A stretch of 64,000 bases of DNA from Trichopria drosophilae (GCA_030407085.1 CM059587.1:76869001-76933000); one strand, 5' to 3'; counted from the stretch's first letter, positions 13,856 to 26,689 are shown. Notes: generated by a model not told the origin, from the sequence alone. Program-made: numbers and translations.

Positions 13856-14877
13856 ACCATTAAGTCCCAAACATTTCTGACGTTTTGATGAAAATTTATC
13901 ATTCTTTCAGAATCTGCAGTCACAATTTGTTAATAATAAATATTGAAAATGTTATAAACTATTTAAAAAAAAAACATGTTTTGTCGAAGAAAAAACTTCT
14001 TTCAAGCCATGACTAACTGCTTCAAACGCATAAAATCTCATGTCCATGGATCCTCAGCACCAAGTTCAAATAGCTACTTTTTCTGAAATTCAACATGGCG
14101 GACCACAACATGGCGTCGAAGCCTCGAACAATGATCAATGAGGTCACAAGGTGTCTGAATTTTAAAAAAATGACTGTAATCGTTTGAAACTTGTTACTCG
14201 GGGGTTTTTAGGGTCGCTGATTATGAATTTGAAGCCAGTTTTCAAAAATTCAAAATGGCGGAGCCAATATGGAGGTCGAATTCTTTGAAACTAGATGAAA
14301 TGGTTTAAAACTTGTTACTCGGGGGTTTTTGGGGTCGCTGATTACGAATTTGAAGTCAGTTTTCAGAAATCTAGTTTCAAAATATTCCATCGCCATAATG
14401 GCTCCGCCATTTTGAATTTTTGAAAACTGACTTCAAATTCGTAATCGACGGCCCAAAAAAACCCTGAGTAACAAGTTTCAAACAATTTCCGTCATTTTTT
14501 TTTAATTCAGACACCTTGTAATCGCATAGCTCATTACTTGAGGCTGCGACGCCATATTGTGGTCTGCCATTTTGAATTTCAGAAAAAGTAGCTATATGAA
14601 CTTGTTACTGAGGATCCACAGTTACTGGACGTGAGATTTTATGCGTTTGACGCAGTTCCATCACGTTTTCCATGTGAAGTCACGGCTTGAAAGAAGTTAC
14701 ATTTAAATTGTTTATAACATTTTCAATTCTTATTATTAACAAATTTTGACCACAGATTCTGAAAGAATGATAAATTTTACGTCAGAAATGTCATATGCCG
14801 ATATTTTTTAATGCTTATTTCATACAAAACAGTAACGTAAAAGTCAACAATTTTTCGTCCGTTTGGGACTTAATGGG
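13856..14877. mobile_element. piggyBac-type fold-back MITE (1.0 kb)
   Basis: The element is one long imperfect palindrome centred near 14370. Ends: TTAA at 13852-13855 followed by ACCATTAAGTCCCAAAC, and on the right GTTTGGGACTTAATGGG followed by TTAA (14878-14881). TTAA target sites with CCC/GGG termini are the mark of the piggyBac superfamily. Arms match through ATGATAAATTTT/AAAATTTATCAT, through TCAGACACCTTGT and through a block of ATGGCGGACCACAACATGGC. Both arms carry monomers of the 120-bp GGGGTCGCTGATTACGAAT satellite next to the loop. No transposase is encoded. It shares termini with 53744-54635. The left CCC has decayed to ACC. Confidence 0.75.
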
Positions 14878-14881
14878 TTAA

Positions 14882-16183
14882 AGTACTAAAAAACGGCAAT
14901 TTTAGCCACTAAAGGGTTACTTTTCACTTATTCATTAATTTACTAGTTTATTGAAGGCGTCGGTTCATTGGTTCATTTTTGGAAATGTGATCTGATAATA
15001 ATATTACAATGATAATTGGTTTATCTTCGGATATTAATTTTCTATACTTTTAATTATCAACATTAAAGCTATGAAAAAGCAGTCAATGAGTTGATTTTTA
15101 CTATGCAGGATAAGTTGCAACAATTACTTGTAATTTTAAACTTCAGCAATACAAATAATTGTTAAAAAATCTGTTTAATCCAACATAATTTAAGCATACT
15201 AAAATTGTTATACTTAGATACGTTATCTATTTGCAAAAAATTAATAGTTTTCCAGATAAATACTATTAACTTATCGTTCACATAAAACAAATTAATTTAA
15301 ATCCAGAATTATAAGCTAATTCCGATTAGGTTAACAATGGACAATTATGTATTTTCTAAAATCGAACAGCGCTAATTGAACTAATAATGAACAATTGATT
15401 ATGATCCGTCTGTGACATGGTAGATTTGATCATTAAGAGGCAATCAACGTCAAATTACAACGATCATACTATATTTGCATCCGAGCGCGTGATTTCTATC
15501 TTCCTGAAATATGTTTGGTACTTCTGGATTATGAACGTCGTAATTACTGATAATTTGCACAATTCCCGTGAGAAATCGCAAATGAAAACGTTATACAGTA
15601 CTCGGTATGGTATTCACGTAATTGTTGAAATTCTGCATAACCAAATTAATGTTGTAATTCTCTCTAATTTCAAATGTACCACACGATCTGCGACGTATTT
15701 ATTGTGTAATATATTTATATACAGGAATGGCGAATTTTTGAAAAAGTAGTTTCGAAAAAATAAAGAAATAATATTCGTTATTGTACCGAATGTAATCGCA
15801 TATTGCATTTTCGCATCTTTGAGGTTGAGAATTGTGATGCTACTGATATGCTGGTCTTTCATAAAATTCCTAATTCACATAACCAAACAGTGAAGACAAA
15901 TCGATTTTTTACTGATAATCCTTGTTTTAGAAGTGTTTTTATTTCTCATAACGAATGTTTCATATTATTGAGATAAGGCAAGTTTAATAATTATCATATT
16001 TGTAAACAGAATATCGAGGTAAGAACTGTAATAAAATATTTCGTTTTGCCTTCGAGAAACATAAAAAAAGATGTTGCAGCAGATAGTAGACTGACCACAA
16101 TAAGTAAACTCATGAAATACGAGTCAACATCAAATCCGATAAAAATGGAATCTGATACCAGATTAAAATTTGTTTTTTTCATG
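14882..16183. other. Gene-free AT-rich sequence
   Basis: No gene supported. A 110-codon open frame at 15417-15749 (+) has no recognisable domain and no splice context, and its complementary strand is also open, so it is not called. Confidence 0.5.
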
Positions 16184-16640
16184 CAGTAGGCGTAAAATGG
16201 TCATTTTACGTCCACGGAGGCGTGAAATTTGCATTTTAGGCCCGCAAAGCGAGCCATAAAATATTTTACGCTTATACTGCATCAAAAAGCAATGTTTGAA
16301 TTTCAGACATGGAATTCTCATCTTCATGAACCTCCAGCCGACTGTCGAGGCGTAAAACTCTATTTTACGCCCTTGATACAAAAAATAACTATTTGGCTAT
16401 ACTCACTGCTCACTTTGACACAAAACCGTCATTAATGTGCTTTCATTTGAACGATTCCCAAATTAAAAATAGTACATTGTCCAACTAAGGAGCAAAATAG
16501 TATTTCGCGCTCAGAGTGTGTGACTTATTTTGCCTCCGGATATATTTATTTTGCTCCCTAGGCAGAGAAAATGCTACTTTGCTCTCGCGATAAAGGTAAC
16601 AAAATCTTATCTTGCGCTCCGAATGTGAGATAGATACTTT
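16184..16640. repeat. Small inverted repeats with GCGTAAAAT and GCTC motifs
   Basis: At 16184-16378 the string AGGCGTAAAATGG and its complement recur four times (GCGTAAAATGGTCATTTTACG, TAAAATATTTTACGC, GGCGTAAAACTCTATTTTACGCC), forming nested hairpins. At 16488-16640 a second set, GGAGCAAAATAG and its complements (TTTTGCTCCC, TTTGCTCTCG, TTGCGCTCC), follows. Probably short MITE remnants; no coding content. Confidence 0.55.
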
Positions 16641-17549
16641 CGATAAAATCATCCACATGAAAATTTGTGCATGAATGTTCATCTTATATAAAGATATGAA
16701 ATTTGTTAAAAATGCATCTGTAGTCAGTTTATAATTTGTTTTTATGTATTTATTACTTCCATGTTAGAAAAATATCAATAAATTGCAATTTTACCAATTT
16801 CGAAATTCAAAACTCACTTCAGGTACTGTAATCCATTATTACCAACATGAATACATTAAATTATATAGAATTGGATCTGACTTTAGATTTGTTCTGATGT
16901 ATTCAACATGACAGGAAAATGGGAATAAATTGCATTAATTCGAACGATTGCCAAATTGAAAAAGGAATTACGTAGCATTGACCTTGTTAAATGGGTAACG
17001 TATATCACTTAACGATAAATCACTTCGGTTGGTCGGACTATGAAAAGCGCAATGTTACCAACCTTTCATTGCTCGAGTTTAAAAGCCCCCTGACGTTGAG
17101 AGTACTAATGGCCGATTGCATGCGTCTGGAATAATAAATCGCGTAGGCCGATGCGTTTTCATGGAAATTTAATTACGGCAGAATTACAGATTGAAATCTG
17201 CGGTAAAATTATATCCGACCATCAGCACTTGCAATTGCATCAGATCCCTAAATGCGAGAATTTAACAGAGACTCTGGAAATAAAGCAGTAAACAAACGTA
17301 TCGCTGCTTTTGTGAAAAAAAAGGTTTGAAGTAGAATAAAATAGAAAAAAGTAGTATTTTATGTTTATATTATGTTTTTTATCATTTTTTAAGCTATTCA
17401 ATAACTATAATTAATAATTAAGCTTCAGTATACTTATTTGCATCTTGATATTGTACAATGTCGTGTATGGCATTGCCTTTTTATTTTTGTCTTTTCTTGT
17501 GTTCATAAATGTTCTAACATAACGGGCAAAACCAGTCCAAAACAGCAAA
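16641..17549. other. Gene-free stretch with a repeat-free island
   Basis: About 17020-17260 is less AT-rich than its surroundings and matches no repeat seen elsewhere in the window; it could be a conserved non-coding element, but there is no comparative evidence here. The rest is plain AT-rich sequence. Confidence 0.4.
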
Positions 17550-19050
17550 AAAGGCATCTTTAAAGATCACCCATTAACGCCCAAAAGACACTTCTTCTTG
17601 CTTCAATTTCAATCGAGTATTTCGTATCAAACTCGACGTTAACAAAAATTGAGAGGTACATATCCAACTGTTTTCGAGATCGCTCTTCCAGATACCGAGG
17701 TCAAAATTGAGTTTCAGCCATCAGGAATTCCAAATTAGGTGCCAAATTTGAAAAAAAAATGTAAACAACAATTGGGAAATATTTATTCTTACCAATTTTT
17801 TTCGAGCTCTTAGAATATTGGGATTCTATTGAAACTCTGAACAAAGGTGAATAAAATACTTCAATTTTAAGAAAAAATTTTACTTTTTACCCTACATCAT
17901 TCTAACGAATCCAAAATGGCCGCAACAATGAACATTTCTTTAAAATTGTCTATGTCTCTCTAACTCAAAAACTACGAGCTTTATTAAAAAAATGCTAAGA
18001 ATGAAAAGTTCTTAAAATTTAACGAGAAATATCCTTCCATTTTTTTTAGATTTTTTTATGATATTTGTTTTTTTCCCAAATGGTAATTTATTTGCGAAAA
18101 ATTGTGAAAAATTGTCTGTATTCTCTGATGAATTCTAAGAATTTTTTGTTCTTTGCCATTTAACATCATACCAAATAACTTCATAACGTCATATTCAACA
18201 ATTTGAATATATAAATTAAGCAAAAAATTGTTAGTTTTTTTATGACATTTGGGGATTTTTTTTCCAAATTGTAATTTATTTACTAAAAATTATGAAAAAA
18301 TTTACTGTATTCTCTGATGAATTCTAAGATTTTTTTGTTCTTTGCAATTGTTTCCATTTGTTGACAGTTTTCGAGAAAAAAATCCTAAGCTATAATATTT
18401 AAAATTCATTTTCTCAAGAACTATCAACTTTTGGAAAAAAATGCAAAGGAGAGCAAACTCTTTGAATTCATGAGAAAATAAATTACAATTTTGAAAAAAT
18501 TTCGAAAAAGAAATTCATCAAAAAAATCTAAAATAATTCCGTGATATTTCTCAATTAATTCTGATAACCTTTCAATCTTATCATTTTTTTTAATCAGTTT
18601 TTTAGTTAGAGCGTTTTTAATTAGAAATTTCAAAGAAATTTTATTGTTGCGGACATTTTGAGGTAGTTAGAATGATGTAGGGTATAAAAGCAAAATTTTT
18701 TCTTAAAATTGGAGTATTTTATTCACCTTTGTTCAGAGTGTCAATAGAATCCCAATATTCTATTGGGTCGAAAAAAATTGGTAAGAATAAATATTTCCCA
18801 ATTTTTGTTGACATTTTTTTTCAAATTCGGCGCCATATTTGAATTCCTGATGGCTGAAACGCAATTTTGAACTCGGAATCTTGAAGAGCGACCTCGAAAA
18901 CAGTAGGATATGTATGTACCTCCCAATTATTTTTGTTAACTTCAATTATGATACGAAATATTCGATTGAAATAGAAGCAAGAAAAAGTGTCGTTTGGGCG
19001 TTAATTCTAAATACTGATCAGAAAGAAGTCTTAAAGTGATCTTTAAGAAG
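17550..19050. mobile_element. Large fold-back element (1.5 kb inverted repeat)
   Basis: The left arm (GATCACCCATTAACGCCCAA at about 17565) is the complement of the right arm (TTGGGCGTTAATTC at about 18994). Pairing runs inward for about 430 bp per side through GAAATATTTATTCTTACCAA / TTGGTAAGAATAAATATTTC and the CCTACATCATTCTAAC / GTTAGAATGATGTAGG pair. The centre (about 17990-18560) consists of repeated GCTAAGAATGAAAAGTTCTT and TCTGATGAATTCTAAGA blocks. No coding capacity. A diverged relative sits in the MNS1-like intron at 10700-11480. Superfamily unknown. Confidence 0.75.
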
Positions 19051-19733
19051 ACTTCTGTGTCAATTTTAAGACCTCGCTTCGAAGGGCTTTGATATTCCCT
19101 ATAAAATAAATAATTAAGTATTTATTGCTTTATTATTACCAATCAATGAATTTGTTTAATTGGTTTCTTTTCTGCGCATTTACTGTTACTTGTAATGATT
19201 TGGATAGCTGCTACTTTGATCAGGATGCATTTAAACGGTTAAAATAACTTAAATAATGCTCAAAAAGAACTCTGTAAATAATCTTTAAGAAAACATATGC
19301 ATCAATTTTCGAAGTTACTAGTAAATCATAAGTTATACATTTTTAAGAGTTTTTTAGACTATAGCCTCTTCAAAATGTCTTTTTGAAGATATGTTTGAAA
19401 AGAGCTCTAAATGACCTCCTTAAAAGATATATCCTTTTTACAATATTAAAGTGTAAATGTCTACCAGATTTAATACATTTGTCACGTCCAGCGAAAAAGG
19501 ACTACGTTGTGAGGAAAACAACGAATGATTAAAAATTGAATCCGTCCCTCTTACCTTGGGACGACCGGTTAGGGAAAAATTGTGGAATAAAAACAATTGG
19601 AAAATTATTTCTATTCAAACAACAATATATTTATTTTTATGATAACAATTATAATTTATCAGGTTGATTATGAGTTCGTTGGGAGGACGACTTTAAGAAA
19701 TGGAGAAAAGTTGGAAGGCATTAATATTGGAGA
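19051..19733. other. Gene-free stretch flanking tandem arrays
   Basis: A block with GATCTTTAAGAAGACTT (about 19040) recurs in altered form near 19280 and 19380-19430, so part of this stretch is degenerate direct repeat. 19480-19575 contains a short mirrored CCCTCTTACCTTGGGACG region. No gene seen. Confidence 0.45.
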
Positions 19734-20066
19734 CGACCTCTTAGTGGTACATCGGACATTATCCGCATCCACGGTCAGAGATCGTTGGAAAGAAGAGTTG
19801 TAAGGATTTAAAGAGGAAAACGATCTCCTAGTGGTACCTCGGGATATTGTCCGGCATCCACGGTCAGAGATCGTTGGAAAGAAAAGTGGTAAAGGATTTA
19901 AAGAGGAAAAACGATCTCCTAGTGGTACCTCGGATATTGTCCGCATCCACGGTCAGAGATCGTTGGAAAGAAAAGTTGTAAAGGATTTAAAGAGGAAAAC
20001 GGTCTCCTAGTGGTACCTCGGATATTGTCCGGCATCCACGGTCAGGAGATCGTTGGAAAGTAAAAA
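19734..20066. repeat. Tandem repeat, four units of 87-91 bp
   Basis: Units begin at about 19734, 19821, 19912 and 20000, each containing CGATCTCCTAGTGGTACCTC (or a close variant), CCGCATCCACGGTCAGAGAT, CGTTGGAAAGAAAAG and GGATTTAAAGAGGAAAA. Differences between units are mainly single-base insertions and deletions. The open frames over it are by-products of the repeat. Confidence 0.85.
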
Positions 20067-20409
20067 TAAGGTTTGGAAGAGGAAAAGAAGAAAGGCAGTT
20101 CTCTTTGAAAAATGAAATATAAAATTTGTCTTACCGAATTTTAGAATTTTTAGTTGAAAATAGAGAAGAGACGAGTAAAGAAGAACTGGCTTTTCTTTTC
20201 CAGGGCTCAAACTCGTCCGACTCGGTTGCGAGTTCGAGTTTTCCCCTTCTTTACATTTTAAGGTTTTACATTGGTGGAGGTGGAAGAACTGTGTCTTAGG
20301 TTGGATAAATGGGAAGAAAATGGGCGGACCTAATGCCCTAGGAAAATGAAAGGAAAAGATAGCTCTGTCATTCCTCCCACCTAACGATCTCCGATTTGTT
20401 ATTAATAAC
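20067..20409. other. Stretch between two tandem arrays
   Basis: Contains CAGGGCTCAAACTCGTCCGA and, after it, ACATTGGTGGAGGTGG, which loosely resembles the junction of an LTR and a primer-binding site, but no second LTR or gag/pol sequence was found. No gene called. Confidence 0.35.
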
Positions 20410-20847
20410 TACATCTGTAATAAATGATAATTGTAGACGCACTGGTCGCAAATATTATTATATGTAAAAATAAGAAAGTAATATTATTAATAATTCTAAA
20501 TATAATTCTATTTTGAATTAACGCAGCGCAACGCTCGCAAGTATTATTGTAATATATATGTAAAATAGGATAATATTATTAATATAATTTGTTGAGTTAG
20601 TAATATCTGATTATAAATTCCATTCCAATTTAACACAGCGCAACGCTCGCAAAATATTGTAGTAATATATATGTATAATAGGATAATATTATTAATATAT
20701 TTTGTTGAGTCAATAATTCTAGTTATAATTCCATTCAAAATTAACTCAGCGCAACGCTCGCAAATATTATAGTAATATAATTAGGTGACTTGATAAACCT
20801 AATTATAATTCCAGGGCAGCGCAAACGCTCGCAAATATATTATAGTA

Positions 20848-20879
<32 letters not shown>

Positions 20880-20965
20880 ATAACAGGATAATATTATTTT
20901 TATAATTAGTTGAATTAAGAATCCTAATTAATGGTTTCATACGAATTAACGCGGCGCATATATTA
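20410..20965. repeat. Tandem repeat, about 111-bp units, with TA microsatellite
   Basis: The core CAGCGCAACGCTCGCAA occurs at 20524, 20636, 20747 and (one extra A) 20817, with a decayed copy GCGGCGCATA at 20951. Between cores are GTAATATATATGTA, TAGGATAATATTATTAATAT and TTGTTGAGTNA. The fourth interval is shortened to 70 bp. A (TA)n(TG)n microsatellite lies at 20846-20884 within the array. Confidence 0.85.
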
Positions 20966-23900
20966 TATTAACAATAATGGCAATAATAGGGCGTAGCTTG
21001 CGTTTGTAATAAGACCAGTAAAATGAAGTAATTATTTAATATGTTTCGTTACTGCAAGGAATAGAAAAAATGAATAATATAGAATCACATATAACGAAAG
21101 TTATCGCTACTTATAATTAAGAAAAATATGGAATTATTGTGTTAACACATATAATTCCTTCTATGTTGTTTTCGAAATTTTGTCGTGAGAATTACGTCAT
21201 ACTTAATAATCAGCTGTCCCACGTTTCCTGTTTAATCTTATTGACAATAGACGTTCGTTTTCTTTCTTTGATCTTCGAGAAGTTTATTTTAAGTTTTAAA
21301 CGATAGCTATGACGCCAAGGGTTCTTTGTCGCTTGGTCTAGTCCGTCTTAATCGGTACTAGTATCATAAACTTCTCGTTTTTCTATGTGGGAAAGTCCAA
21401 CATGGGCTGCTGGTGTAAATAGAACGTGTGTTTTATGGTTGCATGTGTGTCTAGCTGAAACATTGCAGATGTCGAAAACAAGTTTACCAGCCCATGTTAC
21501 ACATTTTTTATCATCATATAAGTTGTTACAAATATATAATAATGTACCAGTTGGGACTATGAATCTAATTTCTGACGAGGTTTTAAATTACTATAACTAA
21601 CCGATTCTGGGACATACTTTTCCGTTTAACCAATTATGTTTTAATTACAGTAGATATAAAAACTCTAAAAATGGTGATATTAATAGTCCAGATTTAAATA
21701 GAAAATGTGCTTCTATTGAAGTTAAATCTTTTCAAAATTAATTACATTGCTGATTAGAAATCTGAACCAACTATGTCAAAATTAAAAATGACGGAAAAAT
21801 GTTTAAATCAAAACTTAAAAAAAGACTGCACTTACAATAATTAGTCACTGATAGGCCTTCTAGTTCTTTGCTTATAAATCTTTAATCATAATGTGACATC
21901 CAAATCATAAATAAAATTAGAAAACATGCACTTTATCAAAATTACTCCTCATATCGAATGTGTATTAAAAATAAATTAAACGATCAATTCTACGATTATA
22001 ACGGATTCAACAATTTTTCATAAATTGTGTCAAGAATTTGAAAAATTTAAATAAATATAACAAATATTGTGTCTTTCAAAAACATTTTATTTATTATTTT
22101 TTCTATAAATGACTATCATTTGGAAACTAAAAGTCAGGTTCAAAACGTGAAATTAGATTAAAGCAAATCTAAATAGAAAAAATGATCGAATTTAGAAGAA
22201 AATGGTTTTTACATTGACCATTACAAATCGGAACTATCAATTAAGAAACGAAAAATGACGGAACTAACTAATACATCAAAAAATAAAAAATGCTCCCATT
22301 TATTAACTAGAAGGTATGTTACTGTTGTATCCATATGTGAAAATTAACAAATCCCATTTTTTTAGGTAAATTGTTACACTTTAAAAGAATATTTATATCT
22401 AAACAAAATTTCACGAATATAATTAATTACATCGAATAAAAATAACAGCAAAATAAACCAGGTTCCTCTAATCCCCTTCTTAAAAATTAAATATTTATGT
22501 GTTCAGTTATTTTAGATTGAATGTTTAAACGAATGTCAAATAATCTTGTATGAATGTGAATACTGATTGTTTAATTTAAATAATTGAATTGTACAATATT
22601 AACGCAATCGTAATGCAATTAAACTAATTTAATTAAGATATAATTGTATTTTAATGCATCCTACGCCCACTAAATTAACTACAATAAAAAACCGATACAA
22701 AACAACACATTTTGAAAGTACTTACAATATAATTATTTTATTACATGTAACTAAATCTATTAATAATCGCTGTAGTAACGTGTAATTAAAATTCACATAC
22801 GTTTGATTACATAATAAATTAAAATTCAATTAATGGCAATTACGGGATTATGGAACATAATTATAATATAGTGTGAAGAAAAATGATTACTTTCTTCCGT
22901 CAATAGTAAGTTATCTGCCGAAGCAAAACATTCTATAATTACTTTTAGATTAATTATCAGTTTAACAAGTTTTGTGACTAAACTTAATATTTGCAAAAAA
23001 AAGTGTAATATTAATTTAGAATTTCCTTTTAAAAAATTACCATAGTATTATAATAACAGTATTTTTCAAATCCTTCGTAGATTCGATTTTTATTTCTCTT
23101 CAATAATAATGTTAGTAATAAAATTTACATTCATACATATTTTTCCTTAATGCCTTATGTGAAAACTCTTACATGTTACTTTAAAGTAGTTCAAAAATTC
23201 TAAATCGATAAAGTAGCAATATACTTCGAAAATCGAAATTCAAAATATTTTTATTGGTATATACGACCACCAAGGAGAGAAAAGTATGATAAACTCCTAA
23301 TTCTTTATTTTTTTTTAATTTTCTTTTCGTTGTTAAAGATGTTTACAGATATTTGAATGTCGTTTCGAAAATAAATATTTATTTGTTTATTTACTTAATA
23401 AAGATGACGAATTCGTTGAAAATTATTTTCATGAAAATCATCATTATTTACACTTTTTATCATATTTAGTGGTTGATATCAACCTACAATTGAAATTAAT
23501 CTTTCCACTGTTGATTTAGTAAAACAGCCGTTATAACAAATAACTTCATAACGTCAAATATGGTCATATCGACCATTCCACCGACAAAAATTATTGGAAG
23601 CGGAGTCAACAAATTGCGTCGTCAACCAAACAAGGAGAAGAAGCGCGAAACATGGTCCTTCGAGCCGGATTTTTTACTGCATTATTTTCCTGTCTTCTAT
23701 ATACGACATGCACAGTTTAGGCCAATTTTACTCATGTCTGCTAGAGTAGACATGCGCAGTCAAGGGGCTAAAGATATTTCATTTTACTATCACATTAATT
23801 GCATGAAATATATATCGCATTAACTCATGATTTCAAAATTATTTTCTCTCATAGATATTCTCTTTAAAAAATCACTTCTACTTATAGTAAGTTCTACTTA

Positions 23901-25039
23901 TAGTAGAACAAGCAAAAAATATGATTTTAACAATTGGTTGTTTGAAAGCAGTTTTCAAAATGTTACTTGTTTACTTCTCCTGCACAGAAAATATGTATTT
24001 ACAAAAATCCAATTTTTTATCGTTATCCGTCAACATAAATTTCTTATCATTCAACGGTGCATCGAACGGTGATTGTTCAAATTTACATAATCGGGATTAT
24101 CGAATTGTGAATTATCCATGACGAATTGAATTATCGTTGCCACTGATTTTGATGCATCGCATGTCGCATGGGTAGTTATATAATACTGCCTCTCGGATTT
24201 TGCAGCTGGTTTCCGCTACGAATTTTCGAATCATACGAGGCATAAATAAAAATGCAAACGAATGAGATTAAACGAATGAGAAATTTCATTAACTTTCATG
24301 TTTGTCACTATTTTTCAGTGTATTATAAACATCGCATATACGCAAATCTTGTCATGAGGTGTTACAATAACATATTAAATTCTATTAAATAAAATATACC
24401 CATTTTTTGTTGAACATTACTCATTAGTAATTAGTCATATTTTTAGGATTTATTATGAATATAAATGTATTAAAATAAGACTGAAGTTGAAAATTGCGAA
24501 TGTAAAATATTCTGAAAATTAATACGAAGGTCTAAATCCGAAAATAAAGTTTCGGAAATAAATTATAATGTTGGTAAAGTACCGATTGTCCACTTATTAA
24601 TTTACAATTTCAATTCAATAAAACAAATGATTACGGTTCACGTTATGTGTTGTCCAGGAATGAACAAACTAAATATTTGAAACAAATTTAAGCTCGGAGA
24701 CTTTGTACCTCCTTTTTCAATCAAGAAATTCCAATTATAAAATCAGATACTTTATTTTCGTATGTTTTTCATTTCAAATTTTTTAATTTCAGATCAATAT
24801 ACTTTCGGAAATGGTACAGAAAAAGGACATAAGTCCATTTTTTAAAAAACCGTCGAAAACAGTGTCTATTATTGGTTTGACATCGCTCTATCAGATCGAA
24901 ATTTCGATTTAATATCACATTTCAGATTTATTTAAAAAATAAGATTTGCTTTAAATGCAAATCTAAAACTTGAAATGATTTTCTCGAGTTTTCAACAAAT
25001 GGACCTATGCCTTATTCCCATATACAGATTTGCTTGCTG
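20966..25039. other. Gene-free AT-rich sequence
   Basis: No gene supported. Two points stand out: a hairpin at 21399-21498 (AACATGGGCTG against CAGCCCATGTT) and a less AT-rich stretch at 23560-23690 containing ACATGGTCCTTCGAGCCGGA, which looks like the leader of an insect LTR retroelement but without LTRs or gag/pol nearby. 22400-22900 is long unique AT-rich DNA. Confidence 0.4.
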
Positions 25040-25740
25040 ATCACGAGTTTGATGTCAAATTTAAATTTTGACAGTTGACAGGTGTCACACTAACTGTCAC
25101 TTTCCTAAAAAATTATAAATTATTCTAAAAAGGGACACTTATTATATTTTAGGACTTACTGAATACAAATTTGATGTCAAATTTAAATGTTGACAGTTGA
25201 CAGCTATCAAACTAGCTGTCACTTTCCAAAAAATTAGACATTCTTCCCATCAATACCATTGATTATGTTTTGAGACTTACTGATCACTAATTTTGATGTC
25301 AAATTTAAATTTTAACAGTTGACAGCTATCAAACTAACTGTCACATTCCTAACAAATTAGAAATGCTTCCGAAAATGACACCCTTTTGGTTTTCAGTCTC
25401 GATGGTCAGGTATTTGACATCACATCAATGATAAGAAAATAAAATATTTATTTAAAAAGAATTTAAAATTTAATTAATAAATAAGAACAATACTAACTTA
25501 TTGTAATTTAAATATATAAATTTAAAAAATAAGTAATTTAGTAAGAATTTCTCATTTTTGAAGAAAGTGACAGTTATTTTGACAGCTGTCAACGGTCAAA
25601 GTTAAAATTAACATCAAATTCGTGATGGTTGAGTCTCAAAACCTAATAATGTCATTTTACTTCAGAATTTCTCATTTTTTAGGAAAATGAGTTGGTTTGT
25701 CAGCTGTCAACTAAGTTTAAATTTTGTTACATTGGGATTT
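25040..25740. repeat. Direct and inverted repeats with TTGACAGCTGTCA motifs
   Basis: Three direct units of about 115-130 bp (starting near 25048, 25165 and 25285) each carry GATGTCAAATTTAAATTTTG, ACAGTTGACAG, AACTGTCACTTTCC and AAAAAATTA. Two complementary copies follow at about 25560-25640 and 25660-25730 (TTTTTAGGAAAATGAG, TTGACAGCTGTCAAC). The arrangement is again a fold-back, with an AT-rich loop at 25430-25550. Confidence 0.7.
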
Positions 25741-26339
25741 GGCATGTCGAAAGAACAATCCTAAATTTTCCTTAAAGTCTTTTTAATTTATTGTCATCTT
25801 GAATACGCTATTTCGAATTTTTAGAAATTGATTCCCGGTTTATCAAGGCACACATTATAAATTTAATTATGTAAAATATACCATAAATTCAATTAATTCC
25901 TAATATTACAATACACTTTTCGTCATTTCGAACATCTGCGATAGTCGGAATGTTGAACAAAAATATCCGCCTATATTGGTACCAGTATGGGCAGCTATTA
26001 TTTTCATAAATCTTTAAAGGGCTTGCTAAAGGACTTGTAGAAAAAAAAATACGACCATACTCTGACATACGAATTAGTTATACCATTTTGCAAAAGAAAA
26101 TATTAAAAAATAAGCATATGTTAGAACCTGCAATAAAATGAATCTGCAATAATAATTAGAATTCATTCGCTAACGTTCCGCTTTAAAAGTGTTTAAAAAA
26201 CTCGTGTTTTAGGTGATAAGGCTTTTCAAAAAAGTACAGAAGATGATTTCTTTTTGCTAAGATCAGAGTTTTATTGAAAAACATATACTGGACATCACTT
26301 TTTCCAAATGTTTACACTGTAACAAAAGCAGGCCATATT
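25741..26339. other. Gene-free AT-rich sequence
   Basis: Nothing recognised on either strand. Confidence 0.5.
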
Positions 26340-26545
26340 GCTCAAGGTGAATCCAAAATCCAATTTAAAACCCAGCCGGCCATCTTGAATCCGCCATTTT
26401 GATATTTCAAAATGCGAAATCAGATTCGTAATCAGCAACCTCGAAAACCCCAAATTCGCAGTTTCACCACGATAAAATAACTTTTAGCAATTGAATCCGC
26501 CATTTTGAATGTTAAAAATCTGAGTGATTCTTAATAAGCAGCTCC
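26340..26545. repeat. Dispersed satellite copy (ATGGCGGATCC family)
   Basis: Minus-strand-type monomers: CCATCTTGAATCCGCCATTTTG, ATTCGTAATCAGCAACCTCG, AAAACCCC and a second CCGCCATTTTGAATG. Same family as 40860-43490, diverged. Confidence 0.7.
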
Positions 26546-26689
26546 AGAAACAACTGTAACACAACTTTTAAAAGGTTATGTCTTCAAGATTGCTCAATAA
26601 CGAATTTTTAGTAAAATAATTGATTTTTTAGTTTTTGTAGTAACCGCAAAAATAATTACTTTAAGTCGTTGTTTAATGGTGTGCGTTAT

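Noticed and set aside
15417..15749. 110-codon open frame
   Set aside because: No recognisable domain, no codon-use contrast with its surroundings, and an overlapping open frame on the other strand.
20067..20409. LTR end and primer-binding site
   Set aside because: Only loosely similar wording; no second LTR, no polypurine tract and no pol relic nearby.
23560..23823. 87-codon frame with KRETWSFEPD
   Set aside because: The sequence resembles the leader region of insect LTR retroelements more than a coding exon; no LTR or gag/pol was found to confirm this, so no element was called.
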